The notes under the pieces: model-generated
The model's database searches: none
The model's input: only the letters and a program-made list of their open reading frames with translations
What the model was told of the DNA's origin: nothing
Source: Methanomicrobiaceae archaeon
Lineage (GTDB): Archaea > Halobacteriota > Methanomicrobia > Methanomicrobiales > Methanoculleaceae
Length of the DNA stretch: 47,782 nt
Assembly (NCBI GenBank): GCA_020854755.1
Contig: JAHKLN010000051.1
Span: forward strand, 1-47,782
Direction: 5' to 3'
Program-made: the position numbers and the translations under genes
Shown here: positions 17,133 through 25,004 of the stretch, piece after piece
Layout: every line of letters starts with the position of its first letter
Position numbering within the stretch: the stretch's first letter is position 1

Positions 17133-17339
17133 TCACTCAACTTCACCAATTGCCTTACTCACATCTGTGGGAGAGTTGAATTCTCTTTCAGGCATGGCCT
17201 TCAGAACCGTGATAACATCATTATCGGCTTTGTGCGCTTTAGCATGCTCGATCAGCTGTTTTTTGCTCACCGGATAATCAATTCCGGCCAGGAATTTTTG
17301 AATGTGAGCAGGACTTACGCTATGTTTTACTTTTGCCAT
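17133..17339 (-). CDS. DUF2795 domain small protein
   Basis: A 68-residue stand-alone DUF2795 protein: MAKVKHSVSPAHIQKFLAGI, then DYPVSKKQLIEHAKAH and ITVLKAMPEREFNSPTDVSK. The same order (xxQKxLxGxxYP-x-S, LIxHAxxxxA, I-x-x-LKxxPxRxFxSPxDVS) is present in the fused protein at 16168-16731, so the two are paralogues. ATG 17339 is preceded by AGGAGGTG at 17346-17353, one of the best ribosome-binding sites in the window, and by a strong TATA box. It is probably an abundant small protein. The function is unknown. Confidence 0.85.
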   Translation of the reverse strand: MAKVKHSVSPAHIQKFLAGIDYPVSKKQLIEHAKAHKADNDVITVLKAMPEREFNSPTDVSKAIGEVE

Positions 17340-17377
17340 GATTGCCACCTCCTGTGACCTGTATGCGATAACCCAGG

Positions 17378-17388
17378 TTATATAAATA
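17378..17388 (-). promoter_or_regulatory. TATA box of the small DUF2795 gene
   Basis: The minus strand reads TATTTATATAA, with transcription expected near 17357 and the AGGAGGTG site in the short leader. Together they predict strong expression. Confidence 0.6.
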
Positions 17389-17515
17389 CATAGCTATAAT
17401 TTTGATCCGGGCGCCGATACGAAATAAAACTCCATATATCTCCCGGGACCGATTATAACTCCCTTCAGACCGAAGGCCTGCCCCTATGATGACCGATGCA
17501 TCGGGTACAGAAGAT

Positions 17516-18003
17516 TTTAGATGAAATCACATGGGTCCAGGTCACAGGCATGCAGCATGCGCATGGACGGGGATGCTCACCACCCGTGTTCATATAAAAC
17601 GCCCATGAAGCCCCCGGAAGGGACTGCAGGCGCAACCGATGAAAATCCGTGAGTTTTCTGGAGTGTCATGGATCCAGTATCTCACGGGTCTCCCTGTATA
17701 GTGGGCCGAGAGAGGCATCCCAATGGGGAGGGGACCGGGGAGGGGGTTTCCACCTCCCCGCATGCCGCCTCCCCCCGGTTGAAGCGCCGGTGGGAAGCCG
17801 TGTACGGGAGCGAATAGATTTGAGCGGCGAGAGGCTTTTATTTCAGAAACGGTTCGCATTTTTATATGAAACCGTGTATAAAGCCCACGGAAGGGGCTAA
17901 AGAGCAACCGATGAATATTCTCGGCGCTATACCAATTACGCAGTGCCCTATTTTTGCAGACTATCCCGGGACAGTAAACGGAGGGGAACATCCCTCCACC
18001 CGT
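17516..18003 (+). repeat. Dispersed composite repeat, locus 5 (full two-core copy)
   Basis: The longest ordered copy on the plus strand. It has flank ATGAAATCACATGGGTCC, an upstream hairpin ACGGG/CCCGT around 17576-17586, core module A at 17589-17648 (TTCATATAAAACGCCCATGA, imperfect stem, GCAGGCGCAACCGATGAAAA), the G-rich/C-rich hairpin at 17735-17763, and a linker module (GGTGGGAAGCCGTGTACGGG, TATTTCAGAAACGGTTCGCA). Then comes core module B at 17856-17920, with stem AGCCC-ACGGAAG-GGGCT and tail AGCAACCGATGAATATTC, and a further GCAGACTATCCCGGGACAG arm. No gene lies in it. Confidence 0.75.
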
Positions 18004-18218
18004 CATGTATAGGACGAGGCCGATCCGGAGCGAGGATTCTTCTCCGCACAAAGCACAGGCGGCACGTTTCCCGGGAGAGGGAGGCGAATGGAGACATCGG
18101 GCGAATCGAACGAAAAATAGAATAGCCGACATAGCAATGATCATGCGCTGGCAGCATGCCTGCGCATTGCTGATGCGGCGGGATATGGGAGCCGTAGCCG
18201 GAAGAAGGGATAGAAGGT

Positions 18219-18554
18219 ATGTCAGAGCAAACACGCGATGAACTGTATGAGAAGGTGCTGAACCTCAAAGATCTTATTTCATACCAGGACGGCACCGTCG
18301 CAAGCCGGATGATCATATCCAAAAATGCAGGAAGCATCACACTTTTCTCCTTTGACGAGGACGAGGGGCTTTCAGAGCATACGGCCCCTTACGATGCAGT
18401 GGTTACGATCCTCGACGGACAATGTGAGATCTGGATCGCGGGCAAGACATTCATCATGAACGAGGGCGAGACGATCATCTTCCCGGCCAACAGGCTGCAT
18501 GCCCTCTCTGCCATCAAGCCGTTTAAGATGATGCTCGTCATGATCAGAGAGTGA
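18219..18554 (+). CDS. Cupin domain protein
   Basis: A 111-residue single-domain cupin. The beta-barrel motifs are SITLFSFDEDEGLSEHTAPY (motif 1, with one His and acidic metal-ligand candidates), DGQCEIWIAGKTFIMNEGET and IIFPANRLHALSAI (motif 2, PxNxxH). It could be a small isomerase, dioxygenase or sensor; nothing in the sequence decides this. ATG 18219 follows GAAGGT. The next gene starts 6 bp after its stop, so the two are co-transcribed, and this cupin/CxxC pairing is the best clue to function. Confidence 0.88.
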   Translation: MSEQTRDELYEKVLNLKDLISYQDGTVASRMIISKNAGSITLFSFDEDEGLSEHTAPYDAVVTILDGQCEIWIAGKTFIMNEGETIIFPANRLHALSAIKPFKMMLVMIRE

Positions 18555-18560
18555 CGCTGT

Positions 18561-18842
18561 ATGTCTGAAAACAAGGATGGGGATTACTGCTCCGTGTGCG
18601 GCGGGATTCCCCCTGAAAAGATTACGACCAAAAAGATCGTGATCGACGGGAAAGAGATCGGCATCGAGCGCCTCGACTGGATCCTCGACGAGGTGGCGAA
18701 GTTGTTTCTGAAGGACGATGCCAGAATCGCAGAGGAACTGCTCATGCGGGTGAAGGTATACAATTACGTCCCGATGAAGAAGACGGAGGACTATGCTGCC
18801 GCCCTTCTCGGAGAGTACCGCCGCCGCAGTGCAGGGAGATGA
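18561..18842 (+). CDS. Small conserved CxxC protein, methanogen-type
   Basis: A 93-residue soluble protein. An N-terminal knuckle YCSVCGG could bind metal with other ligands or a partner. Residues about 20-50 (ITTKKIVIDGKEIGIERLDW) form a beta-rich segment that leads into helices (ILDEVAKLFLKDDARIAEEL, MRVKVYNYVPMKKTEDYAAA). I recall similar short proteins in methanogens, some labelled NAC-family transcription factor, but cannot confirm that label. It is in an operon with the upstream cupin, 6 bp apart. Confidence 0.7.
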   Translation: MSENKDGDYCSVCGGIPPEKITTKKIVIDGKEIGIERLDWILDEVAKLFLKDDARIAEELLMRVKVYNYVPMKKTEDYAAALLGEYRRRSAGR

Positions 18843-19096
18843 CTCCCGGAGGAAGCCGCCTGCCGAAAGTCTGCAACGGAATCAGACGATGGCCTGATAC
18901 CTGAATGCGCCCCGAGGCAGGTATGGGCGGGATTCGACGGAGCGCCATCAGCGCGGTCATAGGCCTGATCGTAATGACTATCGCGACCGGCAGGGGATGG
19001 GGGGCTGTTTTATGCCTGGGTGTCAGACACAGCAGGCTCGATGCCAGATGCTTCTCTCTCCCTCGTTTTGGGAAACCCTTATCCGGGTAGCATGCT

Positions 19097-19822
19097 ATGC
19101 TGCACCGGGATCAGATGATGAAGATTCTCATTGACACGAATCGCTATCTGGATCTGTACGAGTCTGATGAAGATACAGAGGATATCCTCGGGGATATGCT
19201 GAAATTCACGGATCACCTCATATTTCCCGACATCATACTCGATGAATTCCTGAGGAACCGGACAAGAATCCTTGATCGCAGGATAAAGCAGGTAGCAGAT
19301 ACAGAGGTTCCCCCTATCCGCTGGCCGTTCTTCCTGCGACGGTACCCCGGTGTCTCCACCCTGCAGCAGAAGGCTGAAGAGTACAACCAGGCGGTCTCAT
19401 CGGTTGTTGCTGATCTTGAGAAGGTGGCATCCGATATAGAGAACGATCCGATCTATCGGTTCCTCCTGCGCATCTACAGGGATCCGGGGGTTATGGTCCT
19501 CCACCGGACAGACGAGCTGATCGAGCGGGCTCATCGGCGAAAACTGATCGGCAACCCGCCGAAGAGCGAGGCAACATCGACCATAGGCGACGAGCTGATC
19601 TGGGAGACGGTTCTTGAAAGCCTGAACGATGATCTCATCCTGATCACGCGGGATTATACGTATAGAAATCATGCAGCGTTCCTGGTCACCGAGTACCGCG
19701 AGAGGACAGGAAAAGTGCTTACCATTACAGAGTATATCTCGGTTGCACTCGAGCGGATGCGCATCCCACCCGGAGAAGCGCTGTTGCGGTTCGAGGGGAG
19801 AATGGGGAGCAATACCGGCTGA
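19097..19822 (+). CDS. PIN-like nuclease domain protein (DUF4935-like)
   Basis: A 241-residue protein with a PIN-type opening: MKILIDTNRYLDLYES (first acidic residue), IFPDIILDEFLRN (second acidic site), DELIWETVLESL and DDLILITRDYTYRN (the later Asp of the RNase active site). A large helical insertion at about 75-145 (STLQQKAEEYNQAVSSVVAD, LEKVASDIENDPIYRFLLRI) is typical of DUF4935-like members. A metal-dependent RNase activity is likely. No antitoxin-like small gene precedes it, so it is not an obvious VapBC toxin. The start could be ATG 19097 or the ATG at 19115-19118 before KILIDTN, which is where homologous domains normally begin. Confidence 0.78.
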   Translation: MLHRDQMMKILIDTNRYLDLYESDEDTEDILGDMLKFTDHLIFPDIILDEFLRNRTRILDRRIKQVADTEVPPIRWPFFLRRYPGVSTLQQKAEEYNQAVSSVVADLEKVASDIENDPIYRFLLRIYRDPGVMVLHRTDELIERAHRRKLIGNPPKSEATSTIGDELIWETVLESLNDDLILITRDYTYRNHAAFLVTEYRERTGKVLTITEYISVALERMRIPPGEALLRFEGRMGSNTG

Positions 19823-20179
19823 TTCGATAACGCACCGATAATTCTCTATCCCTGCATATTCATGCTCGATGCATCTCGGGATCGAACCTGCCGGTCGGAG
19901 AAGCGACACCGCCTCTGGAAAACGCCAATCCCCGCCGAACCGCTCCACCTGCGTCCCCGGTAACATTTAAGCGGTTTGATGCGCAGTTACTGATCAGAGA
20001 GACCACCCTGAAACCCTCTACCGGGATAGGCGTTTCCCTTCGATGACAGAAATTCTTTGTACGGACGCTTCGCTCCATGCATGCCTCTGATTCGCAGATT
20101 GCTTTTGGGTGGAACAGATGCCGGTTCGGCAGGGCCAGGGCCTGTGGAGAATCTCAATGAACGTACAGAGGTGATGACC
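19823..20179. other. Intergenic stretch, no gene recognised
   Basis: About 357 bp between the PIN-like gene and the dehydrogenase. Only short frames are present. ACATTTAAGCGG near 19963 could be a weak TATA element for the downstream gene, giving a long leader. No hairpin module of the dispersed repeat family is seen. Confidence 0.45.
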
Positions 20180-20935
20180 ATGAGACTGGAAAACAAGGCC
20201 GCAATCATCACCGGAGCAAGTTCCGGGATGGGAGCTGCGATAGCGCAACTTTTTGCAAAGGAGGGTGCCTCCGTCGTTGCGATTGCACGGCGGAAGGAGA
20301 GGCTCCAGAATCTTATCGACCGGATCAACGCAGACGGCGGGAAGGCCGTTGCCGTTGCCGGTGACGTGACCATTGAGGCGGATGTCAGGAACGCCGTGAA
20401 GACAGCTGTTCAGCAGTTCGGCAGGCTGGATATCGTCGTCAACAACGCAGGACTGCTGGATCGGTTCGTGCCGGTCGCCGAACTGGACGACGATCTCTGG
20501 AATGCAGTGCTCGACGTTAACCTGACGGGACCGATGCGCATGTTCCGGGCCGCGATCCCTGAGATGGAGAAGACCGGCGGGGGCTCGTTCGTCACCATCG
20601 CGTCTGTCGGCGGACTCCATGGATGCCGGGCAGGGCCTGCATATACGGCGTCAAAACACGGCGTGATCGGGCTGGCGAAGAACGTTGCATATATGTACAC
20701 CGGGAAGGGCATCCGGTCGAACATCATTGCCCCTGGCGGTGTAAAGACCGAGATCGGCGCAGGTCAGCAGGCGAATGAGGCAGGAGCGGCCATATGTATG
20801 ACGGGCATGTGTGTCAACCCGAGAATGGGGGAGGCCGACGAGATCGCCTCCGTAGCCCTCTTCCTGGCCTCGGACGAGGCCAGCTTCGTGAACGGGGCAA
20901 TCGTTGTCGCCGATGCTGGCTGGACCGCCTATTGA
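20180..20935 (+). CDS. SDR family oxidoreductase (3-oxoacyl-ACP reductase-like)
   Basis: A 251-residue classical short-chain dehydrogenase/reductase that should use NAD(P)H to reduce or oxidise a carbonyl/alcohol substrate. The Rossmann motif is ITGASSGMGAAIA; the structural motif is NNAG; the catalytic Ser lies in VTIASVGGLHG and the YxxxK pair in YTASKHG. IAPGGVKTEI and FVNGAIVVADAGW complete the family pattern. IARRKERL after beta 2 favours NADPH. The substrate is unknown. The start ATG 20180 has GAGGTG at 20168-20173; ATG 20174 in the same frame is an alternative. It converges on the nitrogenase-like operon and has no operon partner. Confidence 0.93.
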   Translation: MRLENKAAIITGASSGMGAAIAQLFAKEGASVVAIARRKERLQNLIDRINADGGKAVAVAGDVTIEADVRNAVKTAVQQFGRLDIVVNNAGLLDRFVPVAELDDDLWNAVLDVNLTGPMRMFRAAIPEMEKTGGGSFVTIASVGGLHGCRAGPAYTASKHGVIGLAKNVAYMYTGKGIRSNIIAPGGVKTEIGAGQQANEAGAAICMTGMCVNPRMGEADEIASVALFLASDEASFVNGAIVVADAGWTAY

Positions 20936-21098
20936 GCACCCCATCCCTTTTTTCGGACAGAATATCCGCGGCAGCCCCACCCGGCGGATCACAGCACCGG
21001 CGACCGCCGGGCGATTCGTCCTGCGGCGTCTCCATGAGCACAGCCGGGTTCGATATATGGGGGATGGCGAGAGGGCAAGTCTGGCAGTAACCGGCCTT

Positions 21099-21944
21099 TC
21101 ATCGTTTCAGGAGATGCTGCCGGTACATCTCCTCAAGCTCCGAAAGCTCATTCACCGGTGTCGGGATCACCCGTGAATTGTTTGCCATAATCGCTTCTGC
21201 AAGGTCGCGAAAGATCTGCGCTTCCCTTGAATCCGGGGAATGCTCCACCACCGGCCTGCCTTCAAGCTCGCATGCCTGGATCACTGGGCTTCTCGGGACG
21301 AACTGGACAAACGCAGTCCCCAGTTTCCTACCAAATTCCGGGATGACCGCCCGCTCGAATGCCTCATCTCCGTTGCTGTTGCAGATGATCCCGGCAAGCC
21401 CGGTGTCTCCACGCTTTGCCAGGCGCTGCACTGCCCGGGCGATGTTGTTTGCCGCATAGATGCTCATGAACCCGCCGGAACAGATGAGGTAGATCTCCCG
21501 TGCAAACCCCTCCCGTATGGGCATCGAAAACCCTCCGCAGACAACGTCGCCGAGAACGTCATAGATGGCTACCTCAATCCCGTAGGTCTCGAACGCATTG
21601 AGATCTTTTAATATCTGCAGCGCCGTCAGCACGCCCCGCCCGGCACACCCGACACCCGGCTCCGGCCCCCCTGCCTCGACAAGGTATATCCCGCCTGGTG
21701 ATTTGAAGATGATATGGTCCAATTTGATGGCATACTCGTCCCTGCCTACCCTCAGCTGTTCCCGGTGCTCTTCCAGCACGGCGGGGATGAAGCGCCCTCC
21801 GGCAAGGATCCTCGTCGAGTCCCTTTTGGGATCACAGCCCACCTGCATGACCGTATGCCCCATCTCGCTCAATGCCGCAGACAGGTTTGAAGCGATCGTG
21901 CTCTTTCCGATGCCTCCTTTGCCATATATCGCGATCTGTCTCAT
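21099..21944 (-). CDS. NifH-like iron protein of a nitrogenase-like system
   Basis: ATP-dependent reductase component, 281 residues. The P-loop YGKGGIGKST (residues 7-16) and VGCDPKRDST (switch I region) are typical of NifH/BchL/CfbC. The bridging [4Fe-4S] ligands Cys100 (GVGCAGRGV) and Cys136 (DVVCGGFSMP) are both present, and Arg103 corresponds to the ADP-ribosylation site of NifH. It should form a homodimer and pass electrons to the two component-1 proteins encoded directly upstream. ATG 21944 lies 7 bp after the stop of the preceding gene, with GGTGA overlapping that stop. It is not true NifH by context: no nifI, nifE/N/B or glnB genes are seen. Confidence 0.93.
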   Translation of the reverse strand: MRQIAIYGKGGIGKSTIASNLSAALSEMGHTVMQVGCDPKRDSTRILAGGRFIPAVLEEHREQLRVGRDEYAIKLDHIIFKSPGGIYLVEAGGPEPGVGCAGRGVLTALQILKDLNAFETYGIEVAIYDVLGDVVCGGFSMPIREGFAREIYLICSGGFMSIYAANNIARAVQRLAKRGDTGLAGIICNSNGDEAFERAVIPEFGRKLGTAFVQFVPRSPVIQACELEGRPVVEHSPDSREAQIFRDLAEAIMANNSRVIPTPVNELSELEEMYRQHLLKR

Positions 21945-21951
21945 GCTCCGT

Positions 21952-23304
21952 TCACCACTTTGCTTCGTACCTTCTCTCTTTTGAACGCCAGCCTATTATC
22001 CACTCGTTCTGGACACATTCGAAAAGATTCAGGATGCCGGTATAACCGAAATACTCCCGGTTGATCATCCTGAACAGGCGCATCAATCTCACCACCTCGA
22101 CGATATATGCCACAGGAAGTCCTCTGGCGGCATGCCGTTCGATCGTGCTCCCGAATACGACCCTGGGCTGCACCTCAAGCAGGCTGCTCCTTGTCCTGTA
22201 TACATCCGTTCCATACGCAATCCTCGGGGAAAGGTTCAGGCTTTTCAGTTCCTGTTCCAGCAGTTCCCGCACCGGGCGTTGAGAGGTATACAGGGCAATG
22301 AGTTCCGGTGTCATCTCCATCTCCTCGGTGACAAACCGGACCAGCGGGATTCCGATCGTGGCATCGGCGATGATCGCCGCAGGTGTCCGGTACAGGAACC
22401 GTGCCATCGGCCACTTGCGCCGGCACGTCGCCGTCACCATCCGTTCGCCTTCCGCAACCATATCCTCCGCTGTGCTCAGTACATCGAAACGCTCCCCGAG
22501 CGCCGTCAGCCAGCGCTGCGTATTGGTCATTCCGATGGGGAGGGGTATCCCCCTGCAGATCTGCTCGATGCCATAGGCATCGGAGAGATAGTCAGCCGCT
22601 TTCTGCCCGGCATCGTGGCTCAGGAGGAGGGATGTCTCGGCAGATGCTGCACGCTCAATCTCGGACAGGGGAGTCCTGTGCGTGAGCGTGGCAACAATCC
22701 GGATCCCCAGCCTGGTGAGGACCTGTTTTACCCATGCAAGATCTGCCGTCCATGTCGGGTTGGCATTTGCATGAGGGGCGATGAGGCAGACGGAGTCCGG
22801 AATCTTCTTGCCGCTGCCCTGTACCAGCCTCTTTAAGATCGTGTCCAGTGCGATGTCGATGCCGTCGTACTGCGATCCCCTAAATCCGGCACATTCGATC
22901 GGGACGAGCCGGAACTTCACCTCCGGCTGCAGGGTTTCGCATACTGCATTTATATCGTCGCCGACAATCTCCGGCCCGCACGCGCTGAGCACGAACAGGG
23001 CGGAGATCGGGAGTTCCTTTGCTTCCCGGATCGTGCGGGCAAGCAGATCCTCGCCGCCGTGCACAATCTCATCCACGCACAATTTTGTGCACAACGTGAC
23101 GGTCTCCATATAGTCGCACTCCTGTGAGGTGAATGCATTATTGACAAGGTACTCGCATCCCTGCGGTGAATGGGCGAGAAGGGCGGACCCGGAGACTCCC
23201 AGTGCGGTCTGGGCGGCGCCGTTGAAGGCGCACCGGAGGTAGGGATCCGTGCATTTTTCAGGAGGAGAGGGTGCTGTCCGGGGCGCTTTATTACCTTGTT
23301 CCAT
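21952..23304 (-). CDS. Nitrogenase component 1-like protein, second subunit
   Basis: A 450-residue member of the oxidoreductase/nitrogenase component 1 family (NifD/K/E/N, BchN/B, CfbD relatives). Three cysteines sit where cluster-binding ligands occur: Cys25 (DPYLRCAFNGA), Cys50 (HSPQGCEYL) and Cys109 (LSACGPEIVGDDI). The GSQYDG stretch later mirrors the region after the third ligand in NifK. The central part lacks the C-x-x-x FeMo-cofactor binding pattern, so it looks NifK/NifN-like. ATG 23304 overlaps the end of the preceding gene by 14 bp and has GGGGGA upstream; the open frame runs further back only by overlap. It is the second gene of three. Confidence 0.9.
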   Translation of the reverse strand: MEQGNKAPRTAPSPPEKCTDPYLRCAFNGAAQTALGVSGSALLAHSPQGCEYLVNNAFTSQECDYMETVTLCTKLCVDEIVHGGEDLLARTIREAKELPISALFVLSACGPEIVGDDINAVCETLQPEVKFRLVPIECAGFRGSQYDGIDIALDTILKRLVQGSGKKIPDSVCLIAPHANANPTWTADLAWVKQVLTRLGIRIVATLTHRTPLSEIERAASAETSLLLSHDAGQKAADYLSDAYGIEQICRGIPLPIGMTNTQRWLTALGERFDVLSTAEDMVAEGERMVTATCRRKWPMARFLYRTPAAIIADATIGIPLVRFVTEEMEMTPELIALYTSQRPVRELLEQELKSLNLSPRIAYGTDVYRTRSSLLEVQPRVVFGSTIERHAARGLPVAYIVEVVRLMRLFRMINREYFGYTGILNLFECVQNEWIIGWRSKERRYEAKW

Positions 23305-24715
23305 AGAGCATCCCCCTGAACAGGCGCGAGCGTGGGAGATCCTTATTCTCCAGCGCCTGCCTGACAAGAGCGGCGATGTTTTTGATCCCGACAAACCCGT
23401 ACTGGGGCTGGAACGCCGGATTCATGAGGGTGAGGTTCACCACCGGGCAGGGCGGGAACCGGCCTGAGTTCCCAAAGAAGATGGCATCGTCATACTCCTG
23501 TACAATCGCCTCCAGTTCCTCCTCGGTCTCTTTTGACGAGCGGAAGCTGCCCAGCCTGAAGAGTCCCTGTGTCAGGATGATCTCCGGGTTGACACCGCTC
23601 TCAAGGAGGAACCTGATGCTCGGCATCCGCTCCTTGATCGTATAGGGGTGAACGTTGATCACAACAGGGTGGGCGCCGAACTCCGATGCCATCCGTGCCA
23701 GGGAGAGAGCCCGTATAGGGCCGGGAAATTCCGATATCTCGATGATAGCGGTTTTCCCTGAAAGCGCCTGCCTCAGGTAGGCAAGATCCGGTTCAATCTC
23801 TCTCATCTCCCGCTCAATTACTGTGAGGGCTTCTGCCTCCATGCCAAGCGGGGTTGCAACGCCGAGAAGCCATTCCTTTGTGGCCGCAGGGCCATACGGC
23901 TGCCCGGTCCTGCTGTACGGGATGCCGAACCGTTCCTGCATTAAATCGCCTAGTTTCTGCCCCCAGTCGTAGCACCATGAGGCATTCAGTTCGACCTCGC
24001 GGGCGTGTTTGATCTGCTCGACGGTGCACCCTCCCGCGATGATGGCGTTCACCTGTATTCCCACGAGAGCAAGCAGCCGTTCAATCTCGTCCATGTCCCA
24101 GGAAAACTCCGTGGGCGGCGGCCCCCAGCGGGCACCGAGGATGTTGATCGTCCTCTTCATCGTCTTCTCCGGAGGCTCCATTACGTCCATGATGAGCCTG
24201 AATGCATCTTCGTAGCCGCTCCTGAAGTCACCGCCAAATCCCTCGCTGCGGAGCGCAAGCACCCGGCAGCCAACCACCTTCTCCGCCTCACGCGCAACGC
24301 TCTCGACATCATCGCCGATGATACCGGAACAGCAGCAGGAGAGGATGACGATGAGATCGGGGTGATACTTGAAGTATGCTTCCTTCACCGCTTCCAGAAG
24401 TTTTCCCTCACCCCCGTATATGACATGACTTTCATCAAGGGCGGTGCAGGCGGTAGGTTCGAGAGGGATACCGCGTATCTCGCAGCATTCCCGGGTCCTG
24501 ACAAAGTCGGACATATACAGTGGGCATCCCGTGGGGCCGTGGACGAGGGGAACGACATGGCGGATGCCGCTGATGACGTAGTATGCAGTGAAAAATTTGC
24601 ACATCGGTGCGTGCGAGGCCTGCAGCTTGGGGATCATCTCGCCGGATTCCACTTTCCCCAGCAGCTGCCGCAGGTCGCCGTGGAATACGATGGAATCATT
24701 CTCAGTAACTGGCAC
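23291..24715 (-). CDS. Nitrogenase component 1-like protein, first subunit (NifD-like)
   Basis: A 474-residue NifD-like protein and the first gene of the operon. Cluster-ligand candidates are Cys39 (HAPMCKFF), Cys64 (HGPTGCPLY) and Cys127-129 (LSCCCSGIIGDD), matching the three NifD P-cluster ligands. Cys248 (NASWCYDWGQKL, followed by GIPYSRTGQPYG) aligns by eye with the FeMo-cofactor ligand Cys275 of NifD. The His442 position (GPYHGFDGF in NifD) appears here as QPQYGFVGI, so the histidine is replaced. It therefore probably holds an iron-sulfur cofactor of a different kind and acts on a substrate other than N2. GTG 24715 has a TATA box 26 bp upstream, suggesting a leaderless operon transcript. 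Confidence 0.9.
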   Translation of the reverse strand: MPVTENDSIVFHGDLRQLLGKVESGEMIPKLQASHAPMCKFFTAYYVISGIRHVVPLVHGPTGCPLYMSDFVRTRECCEIRGIPLEPTACTALDESHVIYGGEGKLLEAVKEAYFKYHPDLIVILSCCCSGIIGDDVESVAREAEKVVGCRVLALRSEGFGGDFRSGYEDAFRLIMDVMEPPEKTMKRTINILGARWGPPPTEFSWDMDEIERLLALVGIQVNAIIAGGCTVEQIKHAREVELNASWCYDWGQKLGDLMQERFGIPYSRTGQPYGPAATKEWLLGVATPLGMEAEALTVIEREMREIEPDLAYLRQALSGKTAIIEISEFPGPIRALSLARMASEFGAHPVVINVHPYTIKERMPSIRFLLESGVNPEIILTQGLFRLGSFRSSKETEEELEAIVQEYDDAIFFGNSGRFPPCPVVNLTLMNPAFQPQYGFVGIKNIAALVRQALENKDLPRSRLFRGMLYGTR

Positions 24716-24735
24716 AATCTTCCATCTCCTACAGA

Positions 24736-24745
24736 GAATAAATAG
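24736..24745 (-). promoter_or_regulatory. TATA box of the nitrogenase-like operon
   Basis: The minus strand reads CTATTTATTC. It is centred 26 bp from GTG 24715, consistent with a leaderless message for the first subunit. Confidence 0.55.
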
Positions 24746-24857
24746 ATAGGTGTTCTTCCATTGAACGTTTACAACGGTTATGAAAAAATATGGCGAGATT
24801 CCCCTGCTATCGCAGGAAGGGCTGCCGGAACAGGGAAAAGAACAGAACGGATAACCA

Positions 24858-24930
<73 letters not shown>

Positions 24931-25004
24931 GCAATGCACCATATACGTACGGCGTAGTTCCTATAAAATGTTGCGGATCAGGTGGATTCTTCCGGAATTC
25001 TGTT

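Noticed and set aside
18905-19090. Short plus-strand frame of 61 codons with a hydrophobic segment
   Set aside because: No ribosome-binding site, no recognisable motif and no sign of a promoter; probably random.
19097-19822. VapC toxin of a toxin-antitoxin pair
   Set aside because: The protein is much longer than VapC, with a helical insertion, and no small antitoxin gene precedes it.
21099-24715. True molybdenum nitrogenase (nifHDK)
   Set aside because: Subunit order, absence of nifI/nifE/nifN/nifB nearby and loss of the cofactor histidine argue against it.
21099-24715. CfbC/CfbD of coenzyme F430 synthesis
   Set aside because: That system has one component-1 subunit; here two different subunits are encoded together.
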